Below are positions 1-8,707 of a stretch of DNA of 64,000 bases, one piece after another (position 1 is the stretch's first letter; the number at the start of each line of letters is the position of its first letter). The DNA is taken from NCBI RefSeq assembly GCF_002723915.1, contig NZ_BEWL01000001.1, positions 248,001 to 312,000 on the forward strand. The letters are read 5' to 3'. Origin of the DNA: Gluconobacter albidus. Its GTDB lineage: Bacteria > Pseudomonadota > Alphaproteobacteria > Acetobacterales > Acetobacteraceae. The notes below the pieces were generated by a model. The model was not told the DNA's origin. It worked only from the letters and a program-made list of their open reading frames with translations, and did no database searches. Both the position numbers and the translations under genes were made by a program.

Positions 1-429
1 GATCATCGTGCCGCTGTCGACGCGTGCGCCAACGTTCACGAAGCTCGGCATCAGCACGACATTGGGCGCGATGAACGCGGAACGGCGCACAATCGCACCC
101 GGAACGGCACGGAAACCGGCTTCGGCGAAACGGAACTGGTCCCAGCCGTCAAACTTCAGGGGCACTTTGTCGAAGGCCGGCTCGCCACCGCAACCGCGTT
201 CCATGACACGGCTGTCGTTCAGACGGAACGAGAGCAGGACGGCCTTCTTCAGCCATTCGTGAACGATCCAGCCGTTTTCGGAAGGCTCGGCGACGCGCAG
301 GGTGCCGGCATCAAGCGCGGACAGGGCTTTTTCCACGATGTCGCGGTCTTCGCCTTCCGTACGGGCGCTGAGAGTCGTACGACGCTCCCACAGGGCTTCG
401 ATGGCAGTACGAAGAGGTGCATTCGGCAT
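1..429 (-). CDS. dapD: Tetrahydrodipicolinate N-succinyltransferase (C-terminus cut by window edge)
   Basis: Makes N-succinyl-2-amino-6-oxopimelate from tetrahydrodipicolinate and succinyl-CoA in the succinylase branch of lysine and meso-diaminopimelate synthesis, in the cytoplasm. The 143 codons present run from an ATG at 429 to the left edge with no stop. Residues about 60-70 ([13 protein letters not shown]) and the start of the left-handed beta-helix ([11 protein letters not shown], then [11 protein letters not shown]) match DapD closely. About half of a usual 275-residue protein is visible. An upstream ATG at 470 is in another frame and soon hits a stop, which supports 429 as the start, although no strong ribosome binding site precedes it. 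It diverges from the PAS/GGDEF gene across 189 bases. Confidence 0.93.
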   Translation of the reverse strand, partial: MPNAPLRTAIEALWERRTTLSARTEGEDRDIVEKALSALDAGTLRVAEPSENGWIVHEWLKKAVLLSFRLNDSRVMERGCGGEPAFDKVPLKFDGWDQFRFAEAGFRAVPGAIVRRSAFIAPNVVLMPSFVNVGARVDSGTMI

Positions 430-618
430 CAGGTCGGTCCGGTCAGAAAAGCAGAAATCCGCCGGAACATGCGGTTCCCGACGGTGCATGTCAACGGATC
501 TTTACCTCCGATTCCGACCTGCACAGTTTCGTGCGTTGTTCATGACTTCTTAACCCGCCACGCTTATGAAAACGGAGGGCTTTGACTGGCTGGCCCGACC
601 TCGAGCTTTCTGCGGGAT

Positions 619-1980
619 ATGTCACCCTTGCCTGATATGCGTTCCCTGTTGTCCCAGTTCATGAACCCGTCCGCACCCGACAGGAGTCCGCAGGATCTGC
701 GGAACATGCTGGCGTCCACGCTGGAAAGCCGCGAACGCTGGCGGTCCCTGCTTTATCAGGCCGTGGATCTAGTCTTCGAAACAGATAGTCGCGGTCGGAT
801 CATCCTCATTTCCCCGGACACCTGGCTCGGGCAGCCGACCACATCCCTGATCGGGCACCCCTTCAGCGCATTATGCGACTCTGTAGACATCCTGCAGCCC
901 CATGCGGGCACGGCGGCTACCATCACGACGCCACAGGGCGAGCCTCTGACGGTGATCCTCTCTTCTCGCCCGTTCCATGATGACGAGGGACAGATCACCG
1001 GAACACGTGGCACCCTCAAAGCTGTTTCGGAGCCGTTATCCGCGTCTGCATGCGGGACGGCCTCGCCTGCAGACCACGATGGGATTGCCATCCTTGCCGA
1101 CGTGACGACCGCTCTGCGTAAGGCCATCGTCCCCCGACTGGCCGCCGCTGCTGCCATGGAAGCCCTGCTGGAGCCGCTCGGCGCCGAAGGAGCCCTGCTT
1201 GATACGGCGGCTCCAGATACACTCCTGTACAGTTCTTCAAGCCTGACAGACGACATTCAGGCCGTTCTCTCCGCCAGCCCCTCGCAGACAGGGACGATCG
1301 TTTTCCGAGCCGGTACGCGTCATGCCATGATCTGCCGCGAGAACATCCGCAGTCTCGAACAGATGTGTCTTATCGTCTGGCGAGCCACCTCATGGTCACC
1401 GCAGGAGCAAAAGCTGTGTCAGGCCGTGTGTTCGCTGCTGGCGGGTTTCTGGGAACTGGACAGCATTCATCGCCGGATCCTGTTCGACTCCGACTATGAC
1501 ATTTCGTCCAATCTTCTGAACTGGAAAGGGCTGAAGGCGGAAATAGAACGCCGTACCCGCCGTCTCGATCAGGAGGTCATGCCTGCGACCCTGATCATCG
1601 CGCGCGTTCCCGGTCTGACGGAACTGTCAAAAACACGGGGATTCGAAGCCGGTGAGGAAGCCCTCCGGCAATGCGTTGCCCTCCTCCGCAAGGCAGTTCG
1701 TCCGACGGATGCCATCGGTCGCATCGGCAATAATATCTTCGGACTCTGGATGGATGGCGGCGACCGCTTCGCAGCGGCCGAACGGGCCGAGCGCATGACG
1801 GCGCACGGAATCCCCATCCTGATCGACCCGCCTGTCCATCTTCCATTGCAACTCGGCCTCGTCTCCCGCGAAGCCAATGCAGAGGAAACGCCCGAGACCC
1901 TGCTGGAGCGCGGAATGCTGGCATTGCAGGAAGGGCTGGTTGAAAACAGATTATGGCGCTTCTCACACGAAGCGCCATAA
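619..1980 (+). CDS. PAS protein with degenerate GGDEF domain
   Basis: A 453-residue cytoplasmic protein without membrane segments. An N-terminal PAS-like region lies at about residues 45-130 (AVDLVFETDSRGRIILISP). A less clear, GAF-like middle covers about 150-290. The C-terminal domain (about 300-445) has the layout of a GGDEF domain, but where RxGGDEF is expected the sequence reads RIGNNIF. The metal- and GTP-binding signature is therefore lost and cyclic-di-GMP synthesis is unlikely. A role as a sensor or a non-catalytic nucleotide-binding partner is an inference. The last 12 codons and the stop lie inside a 17-bp inverted repeat. It converges on argB, with only 29 bases between the stops. 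The start at 619 is the first ATG; 637 is an alternative. Confidence 0.75.
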   Translation: MSPLPDMRSLLSQFMNPSAPDRSPQDLRNMLASTLESRERWRSLLYQAVDLVFETDSRGRIILISPDTWLGQPTTSLIGHPFSALCDSVDILQPHAGTAATITTPQGEPLTVILSSRPFHDDEGQITGTRGTLKAVSEPLSASACGTASPADHDGIAILADVTTALRKAIVPRLAAAAAMEALLEPLGAEGALLDTAAPDTLLYSSSSLTDDIQAVLSASPSQTGTIVFRAGTRHAMICRENIRSLEQMCLIVWRATSWSPQEQKLCQAVCSLLAGFWELDSIHRRILFDSDYDISSNLLNWKGLKAEIERRTRRLDQEVMPATLIIARVPGLTELSKTRGFEAGEEALRQCVALLRKAVRPTDAIGRIGNNIFGLWMDGGDRFAAAERAERMTAHGIPILIDPPVHLPLQLGLVSREANAEETPETLLERGMLALQEGLVENRLWRFSHEAP

Positions 1981-1985
1981 TCTGT
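1946..1985 (+). terminator. 17-bp perfect inverted repeat over the gene end
   Basis: The arms ACAGATTATGGCGCTTC (1946-1962) and GAAGCGCCATAATCTGT (1969-1985) pair perfectly around a 6-base loop. The repeat contains the last codons and the TAA stop of the PAS/GGDEF gene. There is no clear T-run after it, so it may be a factor-assisted terminator or an mRNA 3'-end stabiliser. Confidence 0.6.
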
Positions 1986-1988
1986 AGT

Positions 1989-2009
1989 CCGGTCTGAACA
2001 ACAGACCGG
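1989..2009. terminator. Second hairpin between convergent genes
   Basis: CCGGTCTG (1989-1996) pairs with CAGACCGG (2002-2009) around the loop AACAA. It ends immediately before the argB stop codon on the other strand, so the two convergent genes share tandem hairpins. No T-tract is seen. Confidence 0.5.
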
Positions 2010-2969
2010 TTATGCCTTGATAAGCGTCCCCGGGCCTGCCCGCGTGAAAAGCTCCAGCAGACAGCTATGCGGCACCCGGCCGTCCAGAATGACGGCAGCT
2101 TTCGCACCCTGGCGAACGGCTTCAAGGCAGGTTTCGACCTTCGGAATCATTCCTCCCGAAATCGAACCATCCGCAATCCGGCGCAAGGCCTCCTCCGCGC
2201 TCAGTTCCTCGATGAGCTTGCCGTTTTCATCCAGCACTCCCGGAACATCCGTCAGCATCAGCAGACGCGAGGCGTGCACCGCTCCTGCAATCGCACCTGC
2301 CGCCGTATCGGCGTTGATATTATAGGTCTCACCGTCTGCGCCTACGCCAACCGGAGCAATTACGGGAATCAACCCGGCCCCGAGGAGCGCATACAGCACC
2401 CGCGGATCAATCTTTTCCGGCTGCCCGACAAAACCGAGATCAATGACCTTTTCGATCTCGCTATCTAGATCACGTTTCATCCGGGTCAGACGACGTGCCT
2501 GTATCAGTCCGCCATCCTTGCCGGAAATGCCGACGGCCAGCGCCCCCGCACGGTTGATCAGCTCGGCGACCTGTTTGTTGACGCTGCCTGACAGCACCAT
2601 CTCGATCACATCGACCATCGACTGGTCCGTAACCCGGAGACCGTCGATAAATTCGGAGCGGATCTTCAGACGGTCCAGCATCGCGCTGATCTGTGGACCA
2701 CCACCATGCACAACGATCGGATTGATCCCGACCAGTTTGAGCAGCGCGATGTCATAGCCGAATGCATGCGCCAGCTTACCTTCGCCCATGGCATGACCGC
2801 CGTATTTGACGACAATCGTGTCCCCGGCATAACGGCGCAGGAAAGGCAGCGCACTGGACAGAATGGCTGCCTGCGCCTGCGCCTCTTCCGCGTTCACGAC
2901 CGGCGGCACATCCGGCAGTTTGGCACTGTGAGTTTTGCTATTGTTTCCGCTGGAGGTCTTACTGGTCAT
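2010..2969 (-). CDS. argB: Acetylglutamate kinase
   Basis: Phosphorylates N-acetyl-L-glutamate with ATP, the second step of arginine synthesis. The protein has 319 residues. Key motifs are KYGGHAMG near residue 55 and HGGGPQ near 89. The C-terminal stretch [14 protein letters not shown] and an N-terminal helix before the first beta-strand are features I associate with the arginine-inhibited hexameric type, so feedback by arginine is inferred. The frame stays open upstream to 3164, but the ATG at 2969 is preferred because it overlaps the engB stop in an ATGA arrangement, indicating translational coupling. The extra upstream residues look like antisense engB sequence. Confidence 0.95.
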   Translation of the reverse strand: MTSKTSSGNNSKTHSAKLPDVPPVVNAEEAQAQAAILSSALPFLRRYAGDTIVVKYGGHAMGEGKLAHAFGYDIALLKLVGINPIVVHGGGPQISAMLDRLKIRSEFIDGLRVTDQSMVDVIEMVLSGSVNKQVAELINRAGALAVGISGKDGGLIQARRLTRMKRDLDSEIEKVIDLGFVGQPEKIDPRVLYALLGAGLIPVIAPVGVGADGETYNINADTAAGAIAGAVHASRLLMLTDVPGVLDENGKLIEELSAEEALRRIADGSISGGMIPKVETCLEAVRQGAKAAVILDGRVPHSCLLELFTRAGPGTLIKA

Positions 2970-3649
2970 GATCCGGACTGTCCTTCCCCTGACGTCTGGA
3001 GTGGCACGGCAAAACGGGCAATTTCCGCCCGCAGGTCCTCGATCCCGAACCCGGTCTCGCTGCTGGTGGAAATGATACGCGGATAGGCGGCGGCGTGTTT
3101 GAGCGCCAGCGCCTCGACTTCCGACGTCTTTGCTGCAAGCGCCTTCGGGCGCACCTGATCGCATTTGGTCAGCACGATCTGGAACACCACGGCCGCACGA
3201 TCCAGCAACTCCATGACGTCCCTGTCGGACTCCTTGAGCTCGATCCGCGCGTCCAGAAGCAGGATGACCCGCTCCAGCGTGGTGCGCCCCCGAAGATAGG
3301 CGAACATCATGTCCTGCCAGTCTTCCTTGACCGACTTGGCCGCCTTCGCAAATCCGTAACCCGGCATGTCCACAAGAGACAGGCGGTCAGCGAGATTGAA
3401 GAAATTGAGCTGCTTGGTCCGTCCCGGCTCGGACGACGCCCGTGCCAGCGCACGACGCCCCGTCAGCGCATTGATGAGGCTTGATTTGCCGACATTGGAG
3501 CGTCCGGCAAAGGCCACTTCGGGTCGACCGACCGGAGGAAGCTGGTCGATCTTCTGAGAACCGAAGAAGAATTCGCATTCCCCCGCAAACAGAAGCCGCC
3601 CGTCTTCGATCTGGGCCTCGGTTGGAGGCCCTGGTATTTCTTTCATCAT
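2966..3649 (-). CDS. engB: Ribosome-biogenesis GTP-binding protein EngB (YihA/YsxC)
   Basis: A small GTPase of about 227 residues that acts in large ribosomal subunit assembly. G1 is GRSNVGKS at about residues 49-56, G3 is DMPG near 94 and G4 is TKCD near 161. The frame runs upstream into yidC, but two adjacent ATGs (3649, 3646) follow an AGAGG sequence and lie just after the yidC stop, so the start is one of these two. It sits between yidC and argB, 14 bases after yidC and overlapping argB by 4 bases. This suggests one transcript with yidC, engB and argB. Confidence 0.94.
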   Translation of the reverse strand: MMKEIPGPPTEAQIEDGRLLFAGECEFFFGSQKIDQLPPVGRPEVAFAGRSNVGKSSLINALTGRRALARASSEPGRTKQLNFFNLADRLSLVDMPGYGFAKAAKSVKEDWQDMMFAYLRGRTTLERVILLLDARIELKESDRDVMELLDRAAVVFQIVLTKCDQVRPKALAAKTSEVEALALKHAAAYPRIISTSSETGFGIEDLRAEIARFAVPLQTSGEGQSGS

Positions 3650-3663
3650 GCCTCTGGTCGGCC

Positions 3664-5379
3664 TCAGGTCCGGGAGACCGGAACGGGCAGACCGGTCCGG
3701 CGCTGGATGAACATCTGCTGCGCCACCGTCAGCAGGTTGTTCCATGTGTAATAGACCAGAAGGCTGGCCGGGAAGCTGGACATAAAGAACACATAAGCCA
3801 GCGGCATGAACTGCATCACGCGCGCCTGTGCCGGATCAAGGCTCGCCGTCGAGCTGGTCTGGCGCTGCAACAGCCAGAACGTCAGACCCAGTGCCGTGCC
3901 CCAGATGCTGACATGCAGGAACGAGGAATAGTGCGTCGGGTCGAAAGGGAGCAGTCCGAACAGGTTGAAGATGTTTGTCGGGTCCGGCATCGACAGATCG
4001 CGGATCCAGCCGAAGAATGGCGCATGACGGGCGTCGATGCTGATGTTCAGGATTTTGTACAGGCAGAAGAAGATCGGTGCCTGGATCAGCATCGGCAGAC
4101 AGCCACTGGCCGGACTCACCTTTTCTTCACGATACAGCGCCATGACCTTCTGGTTCATGGCCATCGGGTCGTCCTTGTTCTTCTCGCGGATTTCCTTGAC
4201 CTTCGGCGCCAGCAGACGCATCCGCGCAGAAGACTGGGCAGCCTTTGAAGCCAGCGGAAAGAGAACGATTTTGACGATCAGCGTCAGCGCCATCAGCGCA
4301 AGACCGAAATTGCCGATATGCAGATACAGCCAGTGTAGAAGCGTCAGCAGCGGGCGGGTCAGGAAGCTGAACCAGCCGAAGTCGATCGCCTTGTCCAGAT
4401 CAGGAATTCCAAGCTGTTTGCTGTAGGACTGCAAAAGGCTGAGCACCTTGGCCCCGGCAAAGACATGGCTCTTCTCGGTGATGGAGCCATTCGGCATGAT
4501 CTGCTGGGGCGCCTGTGTAGACATCCCCACCTGATAGGATGCCGGCGCTCCCGGAACGTATGCAAAGCTTGCCATAACGGGCGTCCCGTCCGCAGGCGCC
4601 ACGGCCGTCAGCCAGAACTTGTCACTGATGCCATCCCAGCCATTCGATCCCGTGGACGACCAGGAGACGTGATCCGGATGATCAGCCCCCTTGCGCAGAT
4701 TCTTGTAGCTCTCGTCCTGCATTCGGCCACCAACGACGGCGATCGGACCTTCATGCGCGGTGAAAGCCCCTTCCGGCGCTTCGTAGTCCCGCTGCACGCG
4801 CTGGAACGGCACAAGTGCCACTGGCTGTGCGGAATGGTTCTCGACCGTCTGGTTCACCGCGAACATGTAATGGTCGTCCAGCGCGATCTGGATGGAGAAC
4901 ACCAACCCCTGTCCGTTATCCCAGTGTAGCGTCACCGGATGGTCCGGAGTCAGCGTCTCGTCCGGACTGTCCCAGACCGTGTTCAGGTCCGGCACGCGGG
5001 CGTTTGAACCCGGAGCATTGGTCCAGCCGATCACGACAAAATTGGGATGGGTACTTCCGGCGGTGTCCAGCAGCCGCACAAGCGGGCTGCCTTTGGCAAG
5101 GGTCTCGCGATATTTCGTGAGGATCAGATCATCCAGCACCGCGCCCTTCAGGTTGAGAGAACCCTGGACATCCGGCCCCGTCAGAGGAATACGCCGTGCG
5201 GCAACCTGCGTCTCTGCCGGGGCTTCAGACGCGGCAGGGGCGCTGGTCTGAACCTGCGCAGCAGGCGCATGAGGGACGGAATGGGGATCGTCCTGATGGG
5301 GCTTCGGCATGAAATAGTCGAAACCGATCAGGATAAGGGCCGAGAGAAGTGTGGCCGCAATAATGCGCTTGATGTCCAT
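3664..5379 (-). CDS. yidC: Membrane protein insertase YidC
   Basis: Inserts and folds inner-membrane proteins, alone or with SecYEG. The protein has 571 residues. It has an N-terminal anchor (MDIKRIIAATLLSALILIGF), a large periplasmic beta-domain (about residues 60-340), then the conserved Oxa1-like core (about 350-560) with RMRLLAPKVKEIREKNK and the GCLPMLIQAPIFF segment. The start at 5379 places the signal-anchor at the N-terminus. The frame continues 23 codons upstream, but those residues are not YidC-like. It follows rpmH-rnpA-yidD in the widespread bacterial order. YidD lies 90 bases upstream. Confidence 0.96.
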   Translation of the reverse strand: MDIKRIIAATLLSALILIGFDYFMPKPHQDDPHSVPHAPAAQVQTSAPAASEAPAETQVAARRIPLTGPDVQGSLNLKGAVLDDLILTKYRETLAKGSPLVRLLDTAGSTHPNFVVIGWTNAPGSNARVPDLNTVWDSPDETLTPDHPVTLHWDNGQGLVFSIQIALDDHYMFAVNQTVENHSAQPVALVPFQRVQRDYEAPEGAFTAHEGPIAVVGGRMQDESYKNLRKGADHPDHVSWSSTGSNGWDGISDKFWLTAVAPADGTPVMASFAYVPGAPASYQVGMSTQAPQQIMPNGSITEKSHVFAGAKVLSLLQSYSKQLGIPDLDKAIDFGWFSFLTRPLLTLLHWLYLHIGNFGLALMALTLIVKIVLFPLASKAAQSSARMRLLAPKVKEIREKNKDDPMAMNQKVMALYREEKVSPASGCLPMLIQAPIFFCLYKILNISIDARHAPFFGWIRDLSMPDPTNIFNLFGLLPFDPTHYSSFLHVSIWGTALGLTFWLLQRQTSSTASLDPAQARVMQFMPLAYVFFMSSFPASLLVYYTWNNLLTVAQQMFIQRRTGLPVPVSRT

Positions 5380-5469
5380 CGGGCGGATGCCGGTCTTTCG
5401 TCTCACTGAATGGGGCTTGCGCTTCAAGTGGCCGAAAACCGCATCCAAAACAATAGGTGGCGGGTGTTT

Positions 5470-5721
5470 TTAATGCCGGTGTGGCTTCGGAGGCAGGTCG
5501 ATGCCCCCTTCCGACCAGGGATGACAGCGCCCGATCCGGCGTATCGCAAGCCATCCCCCACGCACGGGACCATGCTCGCGGATCACCATCAATGCGTAGG
5601 TGCTGCATGTCGGATCGAACCGGCAGTTCGTACCGATGAACGGACTGATGAAGAGTTTGTAGGCATCAATGAGCGACAGCATCAGGGCAGTGACGGCTTT
5701 CCTGATGACGCGCGCAATCAT
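5470..5721 (-). CDS. yidD: Membrane protein insertion efficiency factor YidD
   Basis: A protein of 83 residues, usual for YidD. Conserved elements are [21 protein letters not shown] and the [17 protein letters not shown] block. YidD is thought to help YidC-dependent insertion at the inner membrane through an N-terminal amphipathic helix, here about residues 1-25. Its ATG (5721) overlaps the rnpA stop as ATGA, so it is probably coupled to rnpA translation. Confidence 0.94.
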   Translation of the reverse strand: MIARVIRKAVTALMLSLIDAYKLFISPFIGTNCRFDPTCSTYALMVIREHGPVRGGWLAIRRIGRCHPWSEGGIDLPPKPHRH

Positions 5722-6092
5722 TTCGCCCGATTCCGGCTATGACTGGAATTCCCGGAAGGTTTTTCACGGAAATTGGCATCCAGCCCCTTGCGAAGAGCCT
5801 GCCTCAGATCGTCTTTGAGGAGAGAAAACTCACGCCCCCGGGTCTTGTCACGCCCGATAAGGACGAAATCGCCGGAAGGCAGACCGTCTTCCCGTGCAAC
5901 GAGGCGGAGAGCCTCACGAAGACGACGGCGGGTGCGGTTACGGATGACAGAATTACCGACTTTTTTAGTGACTGTGAAACCCACGCGGGTTTCGGTCGCT
6001 GTGTCATCCGGAAGGATCTGCACAACCATACCGGGAGTGGCGACCTTGCGCCCTTTCCCGGCTACACGCAGAAACTGCGGCCGTTTTTTCAA
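5718..6092 (-). CDS. rnpA: Ribonuclease P protein component
   Basis: Protein subunit of RNase P, which matures tRNA 5' ends. The text shows [27 protein letters not shown] and RRRLREALR, including the RNR signature. No ATG exists in a sensible place. The shortest start is TTG at 6092 (124 residues). The frame stays open upstream and encodes a family-like TPSRLKKR lead-in, so initiation may lie at a rarer codon closer to the rpmH stop. The rpmH-rnpA-yidD-yidC order confirms the identity. The 5' end should be treated as provisional. Confidence 0.9.
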   Translation of the reverse strand: MKKRPQFLRVAGKGRKVATPGMVVQILPDDTATETRVGFTVTKKVGNSVIRNRTRRRLREALRLVAREDGLPSGDFVLIGRDKTRGREFSLLKDDLRQALRKGLDANFREKPSGNSSHSRNRAK

Positions 6093-6130
6093 ACGGCTCG
6101 GTGTATGGGTTGTGCCGATCTGGGTCGAAC

Positions 6131-6265
6131 TCAGGCGGAGAGCTTCTTGCGACCCTTGGTGCGACGGTTGGCCAGCACGCGGCGGCCGCCGACGGTTTCG
6201 CTACGCGTACGGAAACCGTGACGACGCTTGCGAACCAGCTTGGAGGGTTGATACGTGCGCTTCAT
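6131..6265 (-). CDS. rpmH: 50S ribosomal protein L34
   Basis: A 44-residue basic protein starting [18 protein letters not shown] and ending with a lysine-rich tail, the usual L34 size and sequence. An AAGGA sequence 9 bases before the ATG at 6265 fixes the start. The frame is open upstream, but that part is non-coding leader. It heads the rpmH-rnpA-yidD-yidC group. Confidence 0.97.
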   Translation of the reverse strand: MKRTYQPSKLVRKRRHGFRTRSETVGGRRVLANRRTKGRKKLSA

Positions 6266-6378
6266 GACGTTGATCCTTAAAAACCAGGCGGACGCCTCAA
6301 CTGCTGGACATCCGCGTCGATCGGGCGCACGAAACGCCCGGTGATTGAGACCCGGGCTTGTAAGCACGCAGGCCCTTC

Positions 6379-6627
6379 ATGTCAATGCCAGACCTACAGG
6401 AACTTGACCCCATGCCCGAGTCCAGCAACCATTCTGCTTCCAGCACACCGTCTCAGGATGCTGCCACCTTTCGTCACGACCTGCGCAATGCCTTGGCTCC
6501 TGCGCTTCTCTGCGCTGACATTCTCGGCACCCACAGGGACAAGGCAGTCCAACAGAACGCACAGACGATTATCGAAGCGCTCGAAAACGCCCTGAAACTG
6601 CTGAAAAACGTTACGATTTCTCGATAA
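6379..6627 (+). CDS. Small isolated H-box (histidine kinase DHp-like) protein
   Basis: Encodes up to 82 residues; a second start at 6412 gives 71. After a Ser/Thr-rich N-terminus it carries FRHDLRNALAPALLCADIL, close to the H-box of sensor histidine kinases, followed by one long helix (about 50-80). There is no ATP-binding domain and no room for one. By shape it could be a truncated kinase dimerisation domain, a phosphotransfer protein or an interaction partner of a kinase; the function is not known to me. Its last 17 bases overlap the convergent gloA end. A minus-strand frame also covers this stretch, so expression should be considered probable rather than proven. Confidence 0.6.
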   Translation: MSMPDLQELDPMPESSNHSASSTPSQDAATFRHDLRNALAPALLCADILGTHRDKAVQQNAQTIIEALENALKLLKNVTISR

Positions 6628-7000
6628 GCTCGATTTTGTAGCCGTCGGGATCTTCGACAAAGGCAATGATGATCGTGCCGAATTTCAGTGGACCGGCTTC
6701 GCGTGTCACCTTGCCGCCACCCGAACGGACCGTTTCGACCAGAGCCGCCACGTCAGGGGCGCCAATCGCAAAATGGCCGAAACCGGTCCCAACATCGTAA
6801 TCGGACTCCTGATCCCAGTTGTAGGTCAGTTCGATTTCGGCCTGCCCATGCTCGTTATCGGCGAATCCGATGAAAACCAGCGTGTAGCGCCCTTCCCGGA
6901 CTTCCTTGCGGCGAAGCTCCTTCATCCCGAGCAGCTTGTAGAATGCCAGACTCCGGTCAATGTCCCGGATTCTCACCATCGTATGCAAAAACGTATTCAT
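6611..7000 (-). CDS. gloA: Lactoylglutathione lyase (glyoxalase I, VOC family)
   Basis: Converts the methylglyoxal-glutathione hemithioacetal into S-lactoylglutathione. The protein has 129 residues with two VOC half-modules. Likely metal ligands are His in FLHTMVRI, Glu in AEIELTYNW, His in GFGHFAI and Glu in GYKIELIE, as in the short bacterial nickel-type enzymes. The ATG at 7000 overlaps the lpxI stop by one base (TGATG), so it is translated with the lipid A cluster. In several alphaproteobacteria lpxB follows lpxI; here gloA does. Confidence 0.92.
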   Translation of the reverse strand: MNTFLHTMVRIRDIDRSLAFYKLLGMKELRRKEVREGRYTLVFIGFADNEHGQAEIELTYNWDQESDYDVGTGFGHFAIGAPDVAALVETVRSGGGKVTREAGPLKFGTIIIAFVEDPDGYKIELIEKS

Positions 7001-7842
7001 CACTTGTCCTTCAGATCTTCCGGCGTCAGCCCATACAGGAAGAGCCCGTAACGATCCGCCAGCTTCACGCAGCCCGCAGGATCCGTCATGAGCGTCACTC
7101 CGGGCTGGAACGCAACGCCCCGCAATCCGTTCCGGGCCGCATTTTCCAGCGTCTCCGGCCCGATCGTCGGCATGTCCGCCCGAAGGTCCTGTCCGGTTTT
7201 GGGCATCTTTACCAGAACGCCACCACTTCCCGCCTGCATGAGGCGCCCGCAGCGGCCCAGCATGGCATCCGTCCCCTCCAGAGCCTCGACCGCCAGTACA
7301 AGCCCGTTCTGGACCACGCATCCCTGACCGATATCCAGGACGGCCATCGCCTTGAGAACATCGACACCACGGGCGATGTCCTGTCTGGCCTGAGTGTCAG
7401 GGAGCACACGCCCCAGGGTTCCTGAACGGCCGGTGGCATGTTCGAGAAACTCGTGCGCACCCCGGACATGAAAACCTTCTTCGCCGAGGACACGGACGAT
7501 CGCGCCGAGAAGCCCGTCGTCTCCGGAAAAGATCGCCCGCCCGAGGCGCGCGAGAATGCGGGCCCCTTCCGCATCGGGACGCAGGTCCCGCCATGCGGGC
7601 CGACGGACCGGCCCGATCAGGACCAGTTCGCGGCAGTTATTTTTCTTCAGAGCGCCAAGAATATCGCCTGCGGCGGCAAGACGAATGATTTCGTGCGGGT
7701 AAGGATCAAGAAGCGCGCGATCGGCGAAGTCACGGAAGCCAATGACGAAAACCTTGCGGCCTTTGGCGATGGCGGCAGCGGCGACCTGTGCGGGAAGCGG
7801 TCCCGAGCCAGCCAGAATGCCGATGCAGCCCCGGTCGCCCAC
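7000..7842 (-). CDS. lpxI: UDP-2,3-diacylglucosamine pyrophosphatase LpxI
   Basis: Hydrolyses UDP-2,3-diacylglucosamine to lipid X and UMP in lipid A synthesis; it is the alphaproteobacterial substitute for LpxH. The protein has 280 residues with IGILAGSGPLP at the N-terminus, the SGDDGLLGAIV stretch in the middle, and the MPKTGQDLRADMPTIG block typical of the family (former DUF1009). The start is a GTG at 7842, two bases after the lpxA stop; there is no better ATG. It sits between lpxA and gloA in the lpxD-fabZ-lpxA-lpxI run. Confidence 0.93.
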   Translation of the reverse strand: MGDRGCIGILAGSGPLPAQVAAAAIAKGRKVFVIGFRDFADRALLDPYPHEIIRLAAAGDILGALKKNNCRELVLIGPVRRPAWRDLRPDAEGARILARLGRAIFSGDDGLLGAIVRVLGEEGFHVRGAHEFLEHATGRSGTLGRVLPDTQARQDIARGVDVLKAMAVLDIGQGCVVQNGLVLAVEALEGTDAMLGRCGRLMQAGSGGVLVKMPKTGQDLRADMPTIGPETLENAARNGLRGVAFQPGVTLMTDPAGCVKLADRYGLFLYGLTPEDLKDK

Positions 7843-7844
7843 GA

Positions 7845-8702
7845 TCAGGCGCCTTCGGTTTCAGACTGCCCTTCCTGACGCGCAACACGTGTCAGGCCGC
7901 GACGGCTTGGAGCCTCCATGAAGTCCAGCATCTCGGCAATGCGTGGAAGATGTCCGTATTCCGCCCTGACTTCGGCAATGCGGCTTTCCAGAACGGCTTC
8001 CGTCGCCCCATGCCGTGGATAAAGCGTGCGGAACGCACGGCGCATGGCTTGCATTTCTTCCGGCCCAACCCCCGAACGCTTCAGGCCGATCCAGTTCAAA
8101 CCGACTAGACGGGCACGGTTTCCGAGCACGCTTCCGTAAGGAATGACGTCCATTTCGACGCCACAGACACCGCCGACCACAGCCCCGCGTCCGATGCGGA
8201 CGAACTGATGCAGCGCTGCCGAGCCCATAACCTTGGCGTCGTCGTCAATTTCGACATGACCACCCATGACGACATTATTGACAATGATGACACGGTCACC
8301 GAGGACGCAGTCATGGGCCACATGAGAATTGGCCATGATCAGACAGTTCGCGCCGATGCGCGTAAGCGCATGGCCTTGCGCCGTACCACGATGGATCGTT
8401 ACGTTTTCGCGGATGACCGTATTGGCGCCCACTTCGCAGAGCGTGGGTTCGCCAGCATATTTCAGGTCCTGCGGGGCCAGACCAATCGTCACGAACGGAT
8501 AGACTTCCACGCTTTCGCGCAGGGTCGTGTATCCGTCCACAATGACCGATGCGTGCAGGCAGACCCCGTCACCAATGGTGACGTTGGGACCAACCAGACA
8601 CCAGGGTCCGATGCGCACGTTCTCGCCGATGCGCGCACGCGGATCAACGAGAGCGGTCGCGTGGATTTCGGCGGTTTCGGGGCGCTTCCCTGCCATCTGC
8701 AT
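7845..8702 (-). CDS. lpxA: UDP-N-acetylglucosamine acyltransferase
   Basis: Transfers a 3-hydroxyacyl chain from ACP to the 3-OH of UDP-GlcNAc, the first step of lipid A synthesis. The protein has about 285 residues, with hexapeptide repeats forming a left-handed beta-helix up to about residue 190, then a helical C-terminus. The catalytic histidine lies in ANSHVAHDCVLGD. The frame extends 3 codons to a TTG, but the ATG at 8702 (or 8696) is more likely. It lies 5 bases after fabZ and 2 bases before lpxI. Confidence 0.95.
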   Translation of the reverse strand: MQMAGKRPETAEIHATALVDPRARIGENVRIGPWCLVGPNVTIGDGVCLHASVIVDGYTTLRESVEVYPFVTIGLAPQDLKYAGEPTLCEVGANTVIRENVTIHRGTAQGHALTRIGANCLIMANSHVAHDCVLGDRVIIVNNVVMGGHVEIDDDAKVMGSAALHQFVRIGRGAVVGGVCGVEMDVIPYGSVLGNRARLVGLNWIGLKRSGVGPEEMQAMRRAFRTLYPRHGATEAVLESRIAEVRAEYGHLPRIAEMLDFMEAPSRRGLTRVARQEGQSETEGA

Positions 8703-8707
8703 CAACG

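Noticed and set aside
2970..3164. N-terminal extension of argB
   Set aside because: It is antisense-frame sequence within engB; the ATG at 2969 overlapping the engB stop is a better start.
6394..6666. 90-residue minus-strand frame over the H-box gene
   Set aside because: The opposite frame has the kinase-like H-box; this one has no domain and reads through the gloA end.
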